Below, in pieces: positions 36,001 through 49,800 of a DNA stretch of 64,000 nucleotides (positions are counted from its first letter, which is position 1; each line of letters opens with the position of its first letter). The stretch spans positions 3,534,001-3,598,000 of the forward strand of contig NC_088711.1 in NCBI RefSeq assembly GCF_963576615.1, in the 5' to 3' direction. The notes beneath the pieces were generated by a model. That model saw nothing but the letters and a program-made list of their open reading frames with translations. It made no database searches and was not told where the DNA came from. The translations under genes were made by a program, and so were the position numbers. This DNA comes from Watersipora subatra (Eukaryota; Bryozoa; Gymnolaemata; Cheilostomatida; Watersiporidae).

Positions 36001-39000
36001 AGTCTACCTAGAGAACTTGTTTGTGGCAGCCATAAGCAACGGTGCAAAGCTGGGACAAGCCAGACGACTAGCGAGACTACTGCCCGCTATCAGACGTTGT
36101 TCAGCACCAGTGACTAAGACTTGAGACAGACCTCTGATGTGGAGTACTTTATTCTACTAAAAAAGAGGAGCCGGTCCATTCGGCAGCCTCCACTTTGATT
36201 TGGACTAGAAAAGAAAACCAAAGCAAAGCGACAAGTCTAGGACCTACTCAGCAAAAAATTCATCAAGTTAGCTAGAGGTGCTTGGAGCTCCTCAGTAGTG
36301 TTGGTCTGCAAGAAGAGCGAAAATAGCGTTTCATTGTCCATTACCGTCGGCTAAATGCAGTCATCGAGCAGGATGCTTTCCCCATTTTCCAGATTGATGA
36401 AAGCCTTGATGCTTTCTTTGGCAGCAAGTTCTTGAGCACATTGGAACTGGTCAGTGGCTACTGGCAGGTGTCCCTGGACACTGATGCATAAAGGATGTGG
36501 GTGTTTGCTACTCAATCTAGCCTGTGGAAGTGGAAGGTCCTGCTATTCAGACTCACCTTTGCAATGGCCACTTTCCAGAGGCTGTTGGAGTGTGTATTAC
36601 ACAGCTTGCATTAGAAAACGCTGCTGCTCTGAGTGACATCATCATCAGCGACATGCACCTTCACTAATTCGAAGAGGTGTTTCAATGAATGGAGGGGGCC
36701 GAAACAAAGCTGAAACTGGCCATGTGAGCTATTCCAGTCACAGGTGCATTACTTAAGTCATGTGGTTAGTGTTAAAGGGATGGCTACTGACCATGAAAAA
36801 ACTACGATGGTCTAAGAATAGTCGACCTTCAAGGGGCTCAGAATGCTGCAAGGCTTGCTGGCTATGGTAGAATACTACCAACAATACATTCTGAGCTTTG
36901 CTACCACAGCACAGACTCTGCACTGGCTGACAGGAAAAGAAGAACAGTGGATGTGAGGTGAGAAAGAGCAGACAAAAGCAGCTCCTCCAAAGGCTTTTTT
37001 AGCTCCAATTTAGCCATGCATTCTGGACATAAGCTCTAATGATTGCAAAGTAAGTGCTGTGCTAACACAGGTACAAAATCGAACCGAGGAAGTCATCGTG
37101 TTCTTTAGCAAAACTCTGGCACCAGTGAAGAGAAATTACTGTGTCACCCGAAGGGAGCTGTTGGTTGTGGTCAAGGTCGTGAAGCACTGTTGGTTCCATC
37201 TCTGCAAATGACAGTTTTTTCTCTACACTAACCATACGTATTTACGTTGGCTGTGCAAAAGGCATGAATCTCAAATCAGATAGCCAGATGCTAGATATCC
37301 TAGACGAATTTCAGTCCATCTGAGAGCACCGACTTGGACTACATCACTGGGATGCCAATGGACTCAGCAGACCGACCTGTGAAGACTACCAGCAATGCAA
37401 ACTAATCCAGTTGAGAAATGGTTGAGTGGCTCAGAGTGAGCATGGTTTGAAAAACCAGATCTGGTCAGTTAGACTCGAGAAAAGCTTAACAGCCGTGTCA
37501 GGGGGTCATCGGAACCGCTTGCGAGGCAGTCGATTGCATGGGAATTGACTCAAGACCAACCGAGGCCACCCTGACACTCTGGGACACGACTTTGGTGATG
37601 ACTCTAAGTGATGATGACAAGAAGCTTGCCCAGATGCAGGCAACTGGCCAAGGACCAGTAGCCACTATACCCCAAGCCACTGATGTAGCGAAAAAACTAA
37701 CCAATTATCAGCTGGAGCTGAGAAACCAAAATCGGTTGTTTGTGGTCTGCCGGCTGGTCATCAGAAAAACAACCATTTGGCAAACTCACATCCTTGCTTA
37801 CTCTGGAATGGGAAAGACGCTCAGCCAACTCTGACTGACCTGGTATTGGCCAAGGATGACAGCCACGGTAAGAAGATTGATCAAAAGTTGCGAGGTTTGC
37901 CAAACCAGCAAACACGGAAGGATGAAAACCGCTTGCTGAAAACAGACACTATACGCAGAACACCCCTAGCAGAAGGTGGCTGTGGACTTAGTGAGAATTA
38001 TGCTAACAGTACCTAAAGGGAGCGAGTTGACCTGGGTACTGACCGACTGGTTCACCAGATGGCAGAGCGCTTTGGCCTTCCTGGAAACTACGGTTCCAAT
38101 AGTAGCTAATGCATTAGACAAGAAAATCTTCTGTTATATGGGCCTGCAAGAGCAGATTTACACTGACCAAGGGCACAGTTCAAGAGTCAGCTAATGATCG
38201 AGCTTTGCCAGCTATGGCGTGTAGAAAAAAATGCATACCACTCACTACTACCCTCTAGCCAGTGGTATAGTAGACCGTAACAACAAACAGCTGAGTAGCT
38301 CTCTTCGAGCACTGCAACTGGCCTGAAGCCAGAAAAAGTGGGGTATGCTGCGCCCTCAAATGATGAGAGTGCACCAAGGTACACTCTATTTGGCAACAGG
38401 AGAAACAGCCAATATACTGATGCTTGGCCAAGAGTTACGCCTGTGGCCCCAGTTAGATTTTACCCATCACCCACGGATGCTCAGCCAATGCATGAGTATG
38501 TAGCGGAACCACTCAAGAAACTGGAAGAAGTTCACGCGGCTCTCATAGAAGAACAATTGGCCATCCAACAAGAGGATAGTAAAGAGCCTCCATTTGACAC
38601 CACAAAAGGCTGGGCTTAGCTGCTGAATAAAACAAGAAAAGAGTAGACAACCCTAAGCTCCAGGCAAAGTTTGTAGGGTCATACCAGGCTCAATCATACT
38701 TGCCTGATTGAGCGTCAAAGGCAGTTTTCAGTGCAAATTGAGAGCCAGCTCAAACGTTCCATGCTTGCTCGCAGAAACTAGGACAGACACCAACCACGAT
38801 CAGGCCTCGCAGAGGCCCTAATATTAAAAGTGTCAGAGCTGAGAAGCAAGAGGTCTAAGCTGAGCTAGAGTTGGCAAAGCTTCAAGGCACTTGAAACTTG
38901 GCTGAAGGAACTCCGAAAGTAGTTAGAGGAGCAACAGGTCAATACCACAAAGCAACTAGCCAGACCCCAAAGCTCAGAGCCAATGGCACCTGGTGCCATT

Positions 39001-39200
39001 CAGCATAACCTTCAGCTAGCTCAGGCGACTTGGTGGCCGGATCGTTATGGAAAGTGGGCATGACTATCGGCAGTGGCAACCGATCCTGAGCGAACCTCGC
39101 GTAGGGATACAGAAGATGAGAAAAGGCTCCAATCTTAGGAGCTTAGTAGGCCAGGGCCATTTGCATTCACACACCTCAAAAAGTAAGTACTCTCCCAGAG
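33066..39200 (+). mobile_element. Ty3/gypsy LTR retroelement fossil, unit 2
   Basis: LTR-like stretch at about 33066-33470 and primer-binding-like region near 33520. Gag-like sequence at about 33840-34200, and protease at about 35320-35400 with a LIDTGCTTRLL block. Reverse transcriptase lies at about 36190-36720, RNase H at about 37040-37220 (FFSKTLAPVKRNYCVTRREL block) and integrase at about 37740-38400 (WVLTDWFTRW and IYTDQ blocks). A charged C-terminal tail runs to about 38620. No matching 3' LTR is seen at the right end. Broken dozens of times. It is collinear and very similar to the fossil at 51510-57060, so the pair descends from one insertion copied with the dispanin unit. Confidence 0.85.
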
Positions 39201-40205
39201 TCTACTTTACATTGACTAATTTATATCGAACACTACTTAACATTTTTACAAACCTTTTGACATGGCTCAGTTGGATAAGATTATAAATGTTGCAGATATG
39301 GTGAGCCTGTTAGAGCCATTTTAGGTAGAAGAGAACAAATGCATGGTGAGCTTTTTAGACTTGAGTGAGGAGTCTGAGTGCATGTGTAAGAGCACAGGCA
39401 TGTTTGACTCAGATGAAGCAGTGGGCCCTCTATCAGGAAGAAAAGGGAGCGTCTTGCCAAGGTTTTCTCTATAAGTGACTCAGTTTAAGGCAGAGAGACT
39501 AGTGTTGAGTTACATTTACATGTAGTTGGCGCCATGCCTTCTAATAATCAGACAAAGCCAGCTTGGATTATACGCTTTAAAGAAATGCAGAGCATTCATT
39601 TGAGTCAGAAACCCCTCAAGATCTACAAACGACTTGATTGGGTAGAGAAAGTCAACCAAATTGAGTTTGCCGAGCTGGCTCAGACCATTTGCTTGACTGA
39701 AACCAAGTTGACTGGAGAACCAACCAAAACGGCGACACTGACCGGGTTTCGACAGACATGAGTGAAGCTGAAGAAGTTGCCTGCTGAGCGATCAAGAAAG
39801 ACATCATCCAGAGAGAGTGTTTTGTTAGTGATGCCAATAAGACGAGGTTGACTGAGACAATGAATAAATGCCAGGGTTCATTAGCCAGCGGAGCACAGGA
39901 AAGTCTAACTGTATGCAGTTTTTTGTACGCACACCCTTAACTGTATATTAATATATTTATTCATATACATTGTAAATATGTATAAATTTTTACTTGAATA
40001 AGTGGTTGGTTCATTGTAGAGCTGTAATAAGTTTGCGATGAATTTTTTACACATGGTATCATATGGTACCATATTACAGTCATTAAACTAGTTTGCATTT
40101 TTCAATTACTCACAAAAATATGGATCTTTACAAGCCTAACTTGTTAAGCTGCCTTAGTTTTGACAGACTGAGAATTTTAAAGGATGTTTGTACTTCTCAT
40201 GAAAG
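39201..40205. other. Unrecognised segment and array lead-in after the unit-2 fossil
   Basis: Sequence at about 39260-39880 has a coding-like base pattern, with a 75-codon open stretch at 39534-39761, but I recognise no family. It is absent from the unit-3 fossil, where the 26-bp array follows directly. From about 40060 the sequence matches the array A lead-in. Confidence 0.4.
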
Positions 40206-40939
40206 ATATCTCCTGCAGATATCTTCTTTGTACATATCCTATAGTTATATCTTCGATACATATCATACAGCTATCTCATTCATGCATCTCGAGAAAGCTT
40301 TCTCATTTGTACATGTTCTAGAGATATTTCCTTTGGTAAACCTCCTACAGCTATCTCCTTTGGTACATCTCCTACAGCTATCTCCTTTGTACATCTCCTA
40401 CAACTATCTCCTTTGTACATTTCATACAGCTATCTCCTTTGTAAACCTCCTACAGCTATCTCCTTTGGTACATCTCCTACAGCTATCTCCTTTGTACATC
40501 TCCTACAGCTATCTCCTTTATACATCTCATACAGCTATCTCCTTTGTACATCTCCTACAGATATCTCCTTTGTACATATCCTACAGCTATCTCCTTTGTA
40601 CATCTCATACAGCTATCTCCTTTGTAAACCTCCTACAGCTATCTCCTTTGTACATCTCATACAGCTATCTCCTTTGTACACCTCCTACAGTTATCTCCTT
40701 TGTACATCTCCTACAGCTATCTCCTTTGTACATCTCCTACAACTATCTCCTTTGTACATCTCATACATCTATCTCCTTTGTAAATCTCATACAGCTATCT
40801 CCTTTGTACATCTTATACAGCTATTTCCTTTGTACATATCCTACAGATATCTCCTTTTGTACATCTCCTACAGCTATCTCCTTTGTACATCTCCTACAGC
40901 TATCTCCTTTGTACATCTCCTACAGCTATCTCCTTAGTA
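40206..40939 (+). repeat. 26-bp minisatellite array C, part 1 (about 28 units)
   Basis: Same unit as array A, with 'ttggtacat' and 'tgtaaacctcc' variants. It is interrupted by the hAT element at 40940. Its last eight bases, CCTTAGTA, are the left target-site duplication. Confidence 0.95.
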
Positions 40940-43702
40940 CAGTGGTTCCCAACCTTATTTTTGCATTTACCCCTTTGCAAAATTTTCAAATACAAATTCT
41001 CCCTTGGAAAAAGTGAAGTGTGAACTTGTACTATATATTGTATTCAGTGAAAGAGCTACACAGATAAATATATATAGGTCAGCAGCATATATATATATGT
41101 AGGTCAGCAGCATATATACATGTATTTATTTGTTAAATAACTGAGAGTAGCATATATAGTAATAAATCACGTCAACATTATTGTTATTCCGTTTCACTCC
41201 ACGGGCATGGGGTGAGATTATGAATTTTAATGAGACTGCTCCTGCTGATGCCTCTGCGCAAGTTTACACAAATCAGGCTTGTTTTTTTATAATGCACATC
41301 TCAAGTCGCTCTCCAGGTCAAGTCGATTTCTTTTCTCATTTTTAAGGTGCAGCATTCATGAAAATCTTACTTCGCATAGGATTTTCATCAATGCTGAAGG
41401 ATTTTTAAGTGCAGCTAAATGGCATCAGAATCTTTATTGCCTTTTTAGCAATGAGTCGAGAAATTTCTCTTGCTGAGAGCCAAAACTGGTCAATAGATAT
41501 TGATCTGAGATCAGCTTTCAGTGCAGAAATGTTCACCAACTCAACAAACTCCTATTGTAGCTCCTCTAGAATTTCTTCAACACTGCATTGAAATGGATTT
41601 CGTGTGATGTTGAGCATCTTTTTTTTCTGAAGGTAGCTCAGGGAAGTAGCATCCAAGTTTTGTATGAGATCAGGCAGGTGTTCAGTAATGGTTGCCACTA
41701 GACTACCAAGAGCAGGTTTTGTGTTCCAATAGTTCAGTGAGTGTGGGAAAGGATACCATGTTCCCAGTGCAGGTTTGTGTATGCCACAGTACCAGCTTTG
41801 CTTTGAAAGCATCAATGCTGTCATGAAAGGCAAAGAAATGATGATTGCTCCTTTGTAACTTCAAGTTCAACTTGTTTAGCTAGGCAAATGTATCAACCAG
41901 ATACGCAGTCTCAAATACATAGTTATCAGCTTTCATGGCTGCTAAAAGTTCATGCTGGCCTTTACTTTCAAGAAATTTCATAATCTCGGGCATAGCTCAG
42001 AGCCTGCCTAACATGTTTCCCTTGGACAACCACCTCACTTCAGTATGAAATAACAAAGTTGTAAACATGACATCTCTTTCAGAACATAGTGCTGAGAACA
42101 AGCTGGTAATTAGTGCTGATGCTTTGATGTAATTCACAACTTTTATGCTCACATCCAAGTTTGATTTTAACGCTTGTGGAAGAGTTTTTGATGCCAATGC
42201 TTCACGGTGAATGAAGCAATGCACTCCTTCTATATCAGGGTTCTTCTGCTTGATCTGTTTTACAAAGTCTGATCTACATCCTAACATAGCAGGTGCTCCA
42301 TTAGTGCATACACTTATTAACTTCTCCTAACCTAACTTGGCCTTTTCAAGGAAATTTTCAACTATTTTTAACACATCTCTTGGTGAAGTTGTTTTAAGCA
42401 AGGGTTGACAAAACAGAAACTCCTCTTTAATGGATGTGTCATGCACATATCTATCATACACCAATAGCTGGGAAAGACTGGCAACATCAGTTGACTCATC
42501 AAGTTGTATGGTCTAAAAGAGGGATGCTTTAATCTTAGCAACTACTTTCTCTTCAATATTTGCTGCAATATCATCAATGCTTCACTTCACAGTGTTGTTG
42601 GATGGTGGAAAGTCTTGAAACTTTTGCCCAGCTGGTTTTCCAAGTACATGTACTATTGATGCGCAGTCTAACATACATGGCTTGATCAAGGTCTCTCCTA
42701 TTGTATGTGCCTTTTTACACTGAGCAATACGGTAGGAAACCTCATATGAAGCTGTAATAAGTGCATTACTATGAGCATAAAAATCTCCACTCGCATCAAG
42801 TCTACTTCTCTTTACTTGCCGCTCTTTGGACTAAAAGTAATTCCGGTCGTTCTCAGCTAGTGTGGGGTGAATTTTTGGCGAGTGTTGCTTCAACTGAAAG
42901 GGAAGCAACACTCATAGAGTCATCTGAGAAAGTTTTCAGGCATATCACACATTGCGGAAGCCGAAGACCGTTTTTCATAAAATACGAAAACCCATAATCC
43001 AAGTAACACTCAGTGTAGGTTCGTTTCTTTGCCTTTGACATCTTGCACTAATTAATAGTTGTAAAAATAAAGCGGAGGCTGAAAAATATTATAAACGACC
43101 TAGTATCTGTTTGTACAATAATAATCATCTGGACTGTATTAATATTTTTTACTTAATCTAGTACTATAGATGCATGATTATGTGACTTATTTGCAGAAAA
43201 GCAAGTAAGACATAACATGAGCGATAATAGGAAACAATAATGTGAGCATATATGTAATTATACTTGTACAAAGAATCTTACAGATTTTTTTCTTTCACAT
43301 GTGATGCAGTAGTTGATAAGTGGGTGTGTCCTTGTGCCAAAAATATGTGCACTGTGAGCAGCACACCTTCAAACTAAGCCTTAGTTTGACCTTAGTTATT
43401 AAGGTCATTAATTAAGGTCAAACTGGCTTATTGGAATTTTTCCAAATTGTTGACAAAGATTATTACATTTACAGTACCTACATGCAGACTGTATTACAAT
43501 GAATGTACAGTAAAAGGTACTTGGTCTACTACCCCAGCCAGAATACACATGTAATAGAAGGGAATGAGAACAGAAAATGCATCTAGGACTTGGTTAAGAC
43601 TTGAAAGTGCATTCGCGAAATGCGAAATTATAAAAACTAAAATTCCCCCCTTTAAAATGCCAAATTCCCTCCTAGGGGGGAATTCCCCCTTGGGAACCAC
43701 TG
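40940..43702 (-). mobile_element. hAT DNA transposon with decayed ZBED5-like transposase
   Basis: Terminal inverted repeats CAGTGGTTCCCAA at the left and the complement of the same motif at the right (TTGGGAACCACTG, shortened by a few mismatches beyond). An exact 8-bp target-site duplication CCTTAGTA lies at 40932-40939 and 43703-43710. The transposase reads on the minus strand. Terminus, target size and protein all agree with hAT (Charlie/ZBED5-like branch). Private to unit 3. A palindromic stretch lies near 43370-43430. Confidence 0.92.
41240..43041 (-). pseudogene. hAT transposase pseudogene, ZBED5/SCAND3-like
   Basis: The N-terminus at 43041 gives MSKAKKRTYTECYLDYGF and a BED-finger start (PQCVICLKTFSDDSM). 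The frame then shifts within the BED region near 42910 and meets stops. A central block at 42287-41997 has GVHCFIHREALASKTLP, VVNYIKASAL and LLFHTEVRWLSKGN, diagnostic of the ZBED5/FAM200-like transposase family. The C-terminal part (about 41830-41240) contains KKAIKILMPFS and the start of the dimerisation region. Several stops and frameshifts make it non-functional. Confidence 0.85.
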
Positions 43703-45414
43703 CCTTAGTACATATCCTACAACTATCTCTACTGTACATCTCCTACGGCTATCTCCTCTGTACATCTCCTACAACTATCTCCTCTGTACATCTCCTACAG
43801 CTATCTCCTCTGTACATATCCTACAGCTATCTCTTTGGTACATCTCCTTCAGCTATCTCCTTTGTACATCTCATACAACTATCTCATTTGTACATCTTCT
43901 ACAACTATTTCCTTTGTACATCTCCTACAGCTATCTCCTTTGTACATCTCATACAACTATCTCATTTGTCCATCTTCTACAACTATCTCCTTTGTACATC
44001 TCCTACAGCTATCTCCTTTGTACATCTCCTACAGCTATCTCCTTAGTACATCTCCTACAGCTATCTCCTTGGTACATCTCATACAGCTATCTCCTTTGTA
44101 CATCTCCTACAGCTATCTCCTTTGTACATCTCCTACAGCTATCTCCTTAGTACATCTCATACAGCTATCTCCTTTGTACATCTCATACAGCTATCTCCTT
44201 TTGTACATCTCATACAGCTATCTCTTTTGTACATTTCCTACAGCTATCTCCTTTGTACATCTCCTACAGCTATCTCCTTTGTACATCTCCTACAACTATC
44301 TTCTTTGTAAACCTCCTACAGCTATCTTCTTTGTATATCTCCTACAACTATCTCCTTTGTACATCTCCTGCAGCTATCTCCTTTGTACATCTCATACAGC
44401 TATCTCCTTTGTACATCTCATACAGCTATCTCCTTTGTACATCTCCTACAGCTATCTCCTTTGTACATCTCAAACAGCTATCTGCTTTGTACATCTCATA
44501 CAGCTATCTCCTTTGTACATCTCCTACAGCTATCTCCTTTGTACATCTCATACAGCTATCTCCTTTGTACATCTCCTACAGCTATCTCCTTTGTAGATCT
44601 CATACAGCTATCTCCTTTGTACATCTCATACAACTATCTCCTTAGTACATCTCCTACAGCTATCTCTTTTGTTCATTTCCTACAGCTATCTCCTTTGTAC
44701 ATCTCATACAGCTATCTCCTTTGTACATCTCCTACAGCTATCTCCTTTGTAGATCTCATACAGCTATCTCCTTTGTACATCTCATACAACTACCTCCTTT
44801 GTACATCTCATACAACTACCTCCTTTGTACATCTCCTACAGCTATCTCCTTTGTACATCTCATACAGCTATCTCCTTGGTATTTCTCCTACAGTTACCTT
44901 CGTAGCACATCTCCTACAGATGTCGCCTTTGTACATCTCATACAGCTATCTCCTTTGTACATCTCCTACAGCTATCTCCTCTGTACATCTCATACAGCTA
45001 TCTCCTTTGTACATCTCCTACAGCTATCTCCTTTGTAGATCTCATACAGCTATCTCCTTTGTACATCTCATACAACTATCTCCTTAGTACATCTCCTACA
45101 GCTATCTCTTTTGTTCATTTCCTACAGCTATCTCCTTTGTACATCTCATACAGCTATCTCCTTTGTACATCTCCTACAGCTATCTCCTTTGTAGATCTCA
45201 TACAGCTATCTCCTTTGTACATCTCATACAACTACCTCCTTTGTACATCTCCTACAGCTATCTCCTTTGTACATCTCCTACAGCTATCTCCTTTGTACAT
45301 CTCCTACAGCTATCTCCTTTGTACATCTCCTACAGCCATATCCTTTGTACATCTCCTACTACTATCTCCTTTGTACAGCTTACAACTATCTCATTTGGTA
45401 CATTTTCTACAGCT
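43703..45414 (+). repeat. 26-bp minisatellite array C, part 2 (about 66 units)
   Basis: Continuation of the array after the hAT insertion. Homogeneous from 43840 on. It includes one block with 'ggtatttctcctacagtt' and 'cgtagcacatctcc' (44877-44920), which also occurs several times in array B. Confidence 0.95.
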
Positions 45415-46817
45415 AGAAAGTTTTGGTCACCCATTGGCCTGTATCAGATATACATATTCGGGTACATGCCAACATTACATTGCAATGCAGAGGTATAATA
45501 GGAGTTCGCCCAAGGTCTCAATTTATTATATAAATATTGTTAACATACTCTCACGAAGATGAAGGGTTTTGGTTGCTCATGATTGGCTTCTGCCCCACAA
45601 ACACGGCGCTCTATGTTGGCTATTAACAAGCTGCCATTCAAGCGGTGAATAAGTTACCTAGGTTAATCACAGTCTCTACAAAGATATCTATAAAGGCAAC
45701 AATCATTTGAATTGTGAAATATCTGAATACGGAATGGAAAATTTTCTTAAATATTTTGTCTTTTGCACAACTTTGGTGTATCACTTCCTTGCCGCCGTTT
45801 TTATTCACGACTTGTTTTCCTCATCAAACTCCCAAGGAATGTCGTCACATTGGGAATAGAATCCGAGGAGTACCTACCCGTATGTACTGTCATTCTTCTA
45901 TAATGCCCCAGAGTACACAAGCAAATTTCAACCAAGAAGCAGAAAGGAAACCTGTTGCTATTTCAAAAGCCTTGAAGATGTGATAGCAAAGAATTTTATT
46001 GATTCTGAAAAACTGATTACAAAACTAACAACTTATTTTCGCTTCAGATTAATTTCCTTGTGAGCTAACTTTCAACCAATCAAAGCGCATACATGTTTAT
46101 ATGAGCTGTTAATGGGTTGTTACAAAACTGACTGTCATATAAACTAGAGGAAACAGGTTTATGCTTCGATCATTTGTTATATTTTAGTCATTTTATCCTA
46201 AATGTTTTTACCCATTTAAGAGTAGAATGAAACGCTTCTTGCAGAGAGCTTGGTAACAAATTATTACAACTAATGACTGACCAATTGAGTACAAAGTAGT
46301 CGATTTGCTACTACAAATATTTATTGGATGTTGAGAAACTCGTATCTTAAGGTGTTTATAAGTCAGCCTTTAATGTAACTGCTATTGAGTTGATTATGGT
46401 GGAGCAAGTTATTAGTGACTAAAAGAAACTGCTCGTATTTTGAAAAGTGTTTTCTGCAATATCTTCATTAATAACATTTTGAGCATTAAATATTGTAACA
46501 GAACTGAGGTAGTTATTTATCTGTATGTATAACATTTTATAGGCATCAGTAAAATATATATAAATGTCTTAAATAAATACTGGTTATCTCTTAAATCGCT
46601 AGATATATTGTTCTAGTTCATAGGTTGTATAAAGCTTAGTGAGGATAGTTAATTTTTACATTGGGGTAGCATTTTATAGGAATTATACAGTTGTTTACTT
46701 ACTACGAATAGACAGGCTGTCAACTATTCATCACTAGGAGGAAATGGTCACCTTCGTGTCTGATACTGTACAGCCATTCCATCGTTGTGCAACAAGATAT
46801 TGTAACAACTTGGAAAG
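45415..46817. other. 5' flank of dispanin copy 3 (no gene seen)
   Basis: Homologous to the other 5' flanks but joined to the array slightly further in, at 'ctagaaag...ttggtcacccattggcc'. No MITE is present, and no conserved coding frame. Confidence 0.6.
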
Positions 46818-46853
46818 TATATATAACTCTTGACTTCTTCACTGCAGTCATTC
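46818..46853 (+). promoter_or_regulatory. Predicted core promoter, dispanin copy 3
   Basis: TATATATAA at 46818-46826 lies 32 bp before the initiator-like TCATTC A (46850). Same arrangement as copy 1. Confidence 0.55.
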
Positions 46854-46897
46854 TTGCTCCAAACTTCCAAAAAGACACTAGATAATTGTTCTAAAGA

Positions 46898-49800
46898 ATG
46901 GCTCAAACAGGTGAGAAAACATGTCAGTCTAAATATCAAGACTCATTTGCTTCTCACTTTCTATTCGTAATTAGAGATGTAACAATTCTTACCTTCTTTG
47001 GTTTGTTAGAGTTTAGCGTAAAACCTCTAATTGAACGCCATGGGGCTCTATTTTTCAACCCTTCTTATGTAGTGGCGATCAATTGGAGGCGGTGTTCAAA
47101 TAAAGGCTGGTGGTGTATTGTTCAAATAACTCGTCAGAATTTTGGGAATATAAATTTAGCCCTTTTTTGGGCAAAGCGAATGTTGCCTATATTTTGCCCT
47201 CTGTTTCCGGTGGAGCGACGTTAAAACCTTTTGGATGCCCTACCTCTAACTTGTCAAAGATCTCTAAATAAAATTAGTATTGGAAGGCCGAGAGATATAT
47301 CTACCAGTTATTATCTATTGTTTGCAATTAATACGTGATGATATTGTAGCATTTTACTTGCTTTGCAACTTGTTAGAGCTTTCTATTTTTTATTTTATTT
47401 CAAACTTGAAAACATATTTTTATCTTAACTTTATATTTAAATACTGTTGAATAAAATATCATTACACTCATCGATATGTTTGCTACAGTTTGTAGCCAAA
47501 ACTAGTTTCTTTATGTGCAATAGAACTGGAGTTATAAGTGTCGATCCTTGGTAAGCCGTGTTAAGATAACCACAAGGACGCTATTAAATTATATGCTATA
47601 AATCTGCAAATTTCTGTTAACTAGTGGCGTTCAACTAGTAAGTAGCGATCTATTTTTCAATCCTTCTCTAAGGATGGCGGTCCAATTAGAGGTGGCGTTC
47701 AAATAGAGGTGGCTACCAATTACAGGTTTGACGGTATATATTCTAGCATATGCCGCTTCATCGTTGTATTTTTTTCAGATTCTTATTATAACCCAATGGA
47801 AAAGAGTTTACCTGTTGATTCAAAAAGTGCTGGCGCCGATGAACAAGGTTATCCAACACAGTTCAGCCCTCCAGGATATTCAGAGTTTTCAGCAGCTGAG
47901 GGATATCCACAACAACCTGTAGCACCAGGATACCCACAACAGCCAGTGGCACCAGGATATCCACAACAACCAGTATCACCAGGATATCCACAACAGCCAG
48001 TAGCACCAGGATATCCACAAGAACCAGTTGCACCAGGATATCCACAACAACCTGCAGCACCAGGATATCCACAACAACCAGTAACACTAGGATATCCACC
48101 ACAGCCAGTAGCACCAGCCTATCCCACAGACCAGGTCTTATATACTCCAATGAAAAATCCTCCTAATGACTATCTAGCTCTGTCCATCTTCACGACAATC
48201 TTTTGTTGTCTCTGGATTGGCATCGCAGCGATACGCAAGTCAAGTCAAGCGAGAGAAGCAATACGAATGGGTAAGTGTGCGATCTTGCAATACAATGGTT
48301 GTCATAACTCACATCGAGTTTTACCAGCTCATAATTATTCTTACCAACTCATACCTACTCCTATCAACTCATACCTACTCTTATTAACTCATACCTACTC
48401 TTATCAACTCATACCTACTTTTATCAACTCATAACCACTTTTATCAACTCATACCTACTCTTATCAACTCAAACTTACTCTTATCAACTCATACCTACAC
48501 TTCTCAGTTCATACCTATTCTTATCAACTCATACCTACTTTTATCAACTGATACCCACTATTATCAACTAATACCTACTCTTATCAACTCATGCTTACTC
48601 TTATCAACTCATACCTACTCTTACCAACTCATACCTACTCTTATCAACTCATCCCTACTCTTACCAACTCATACCTACTCTTATCAACTCATCACTACTC
48701 TTATCAACTCATACCTACTTTTATCAACTCATACCCACTATTATCAACTAATACCTACTCTTATCAACTCATGCTTACTCTTATCAACTCATACCTACTC
48801 TTACCAACTCATACCTACTCTTATCAACTCATCCCTACTCTTATCAACTCATACCTACTTTTATCAACTCATACTTACTCTGATCAACTTATACCTACTT
48901 TTATCAACTCATACCTACTTTTATCAACTCATACCTACTCTTATCAACTCATACCTACTCTTATCAACTCATACCAACTCTTACCAACTCATACCTACTC
49001 TTACCAACTCATACCTACTCTTATCAACTCATACCTACTCTTTTCAACTCATACCTACTTTTATCAACTCATACTTACTCTGATCAACTTATACCTACTT
49101 TTATCAACTCATACCTACTCTTATCAACTCATACCTACTCTTATCAACTCATACCAACTCTTACCAATTCATACCTACTCTTATCAACTCATACCTACTT
49201 TTATCAACTCATACCCACTTTTATCAACTAATACCTACTCTTATCAACTCATATTTACTCTTATCAACTCATACCAACTCTTACCAACTCATACCTACTC
49301 TTATCAACTCATACCTACTCTTACCAACTCATACCTACTTTTATCAACTCATCCCTACTCTTATCAACTCATACCTACTTTTACCAACTCATACTTACTC
49401 TGATCAACTTATACCTACTTTTATCAACTCATACCTACTTTTATCAACTCATACCTACTCTTATCAACTCATACCTACTCTTATCAACTCATACCTACTC
49501 TTATCAACTCATACCAACTCTTACCAACTCATACCTACTCTTATCAACTCATACCTATTTTTATCAACTCATACTTACTCTTATCAACTTATACCTACTT
49601 TTATCAACTCATACCTACTCTTATCAACTCATACCTACTCTTTTCAACTCATACCTACTTTTATCAACTCATACTTACTCTGATCAACTTATACCTACTT
49701 TTATCAACTCATACCTACTCTTATCAACTCATACCTACTCTTATCAACTCATACCAACTCTTACCAATTCATACCTACTCTTATCAACTCATACCTACTT

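Noticed and set aside
35057-38619. Open frames in the unit-2 gypsy fossil as host genes
   Set aside because: They are pieces of protease, reverse transcriptase and integrase of a decayed retroelement.
47863-48150. Minus-strand open frame with VDILVLQVV repeats
   Set aside because: It is the antisense shadow of the nonapeptide tract of dispanin exon 2 (similar shadows at 9863-10177 and 60705-60911).
48591-49403. 270-codon open frame in the intron-2 array of copy 3 (and similar ones in copies 1, 2 and 4)
   Set aside because: A 20-bp unit without stops yields periodic INSYLLLSTHTYSYQL-like text. The region is intronic and bounded by good splice sites.
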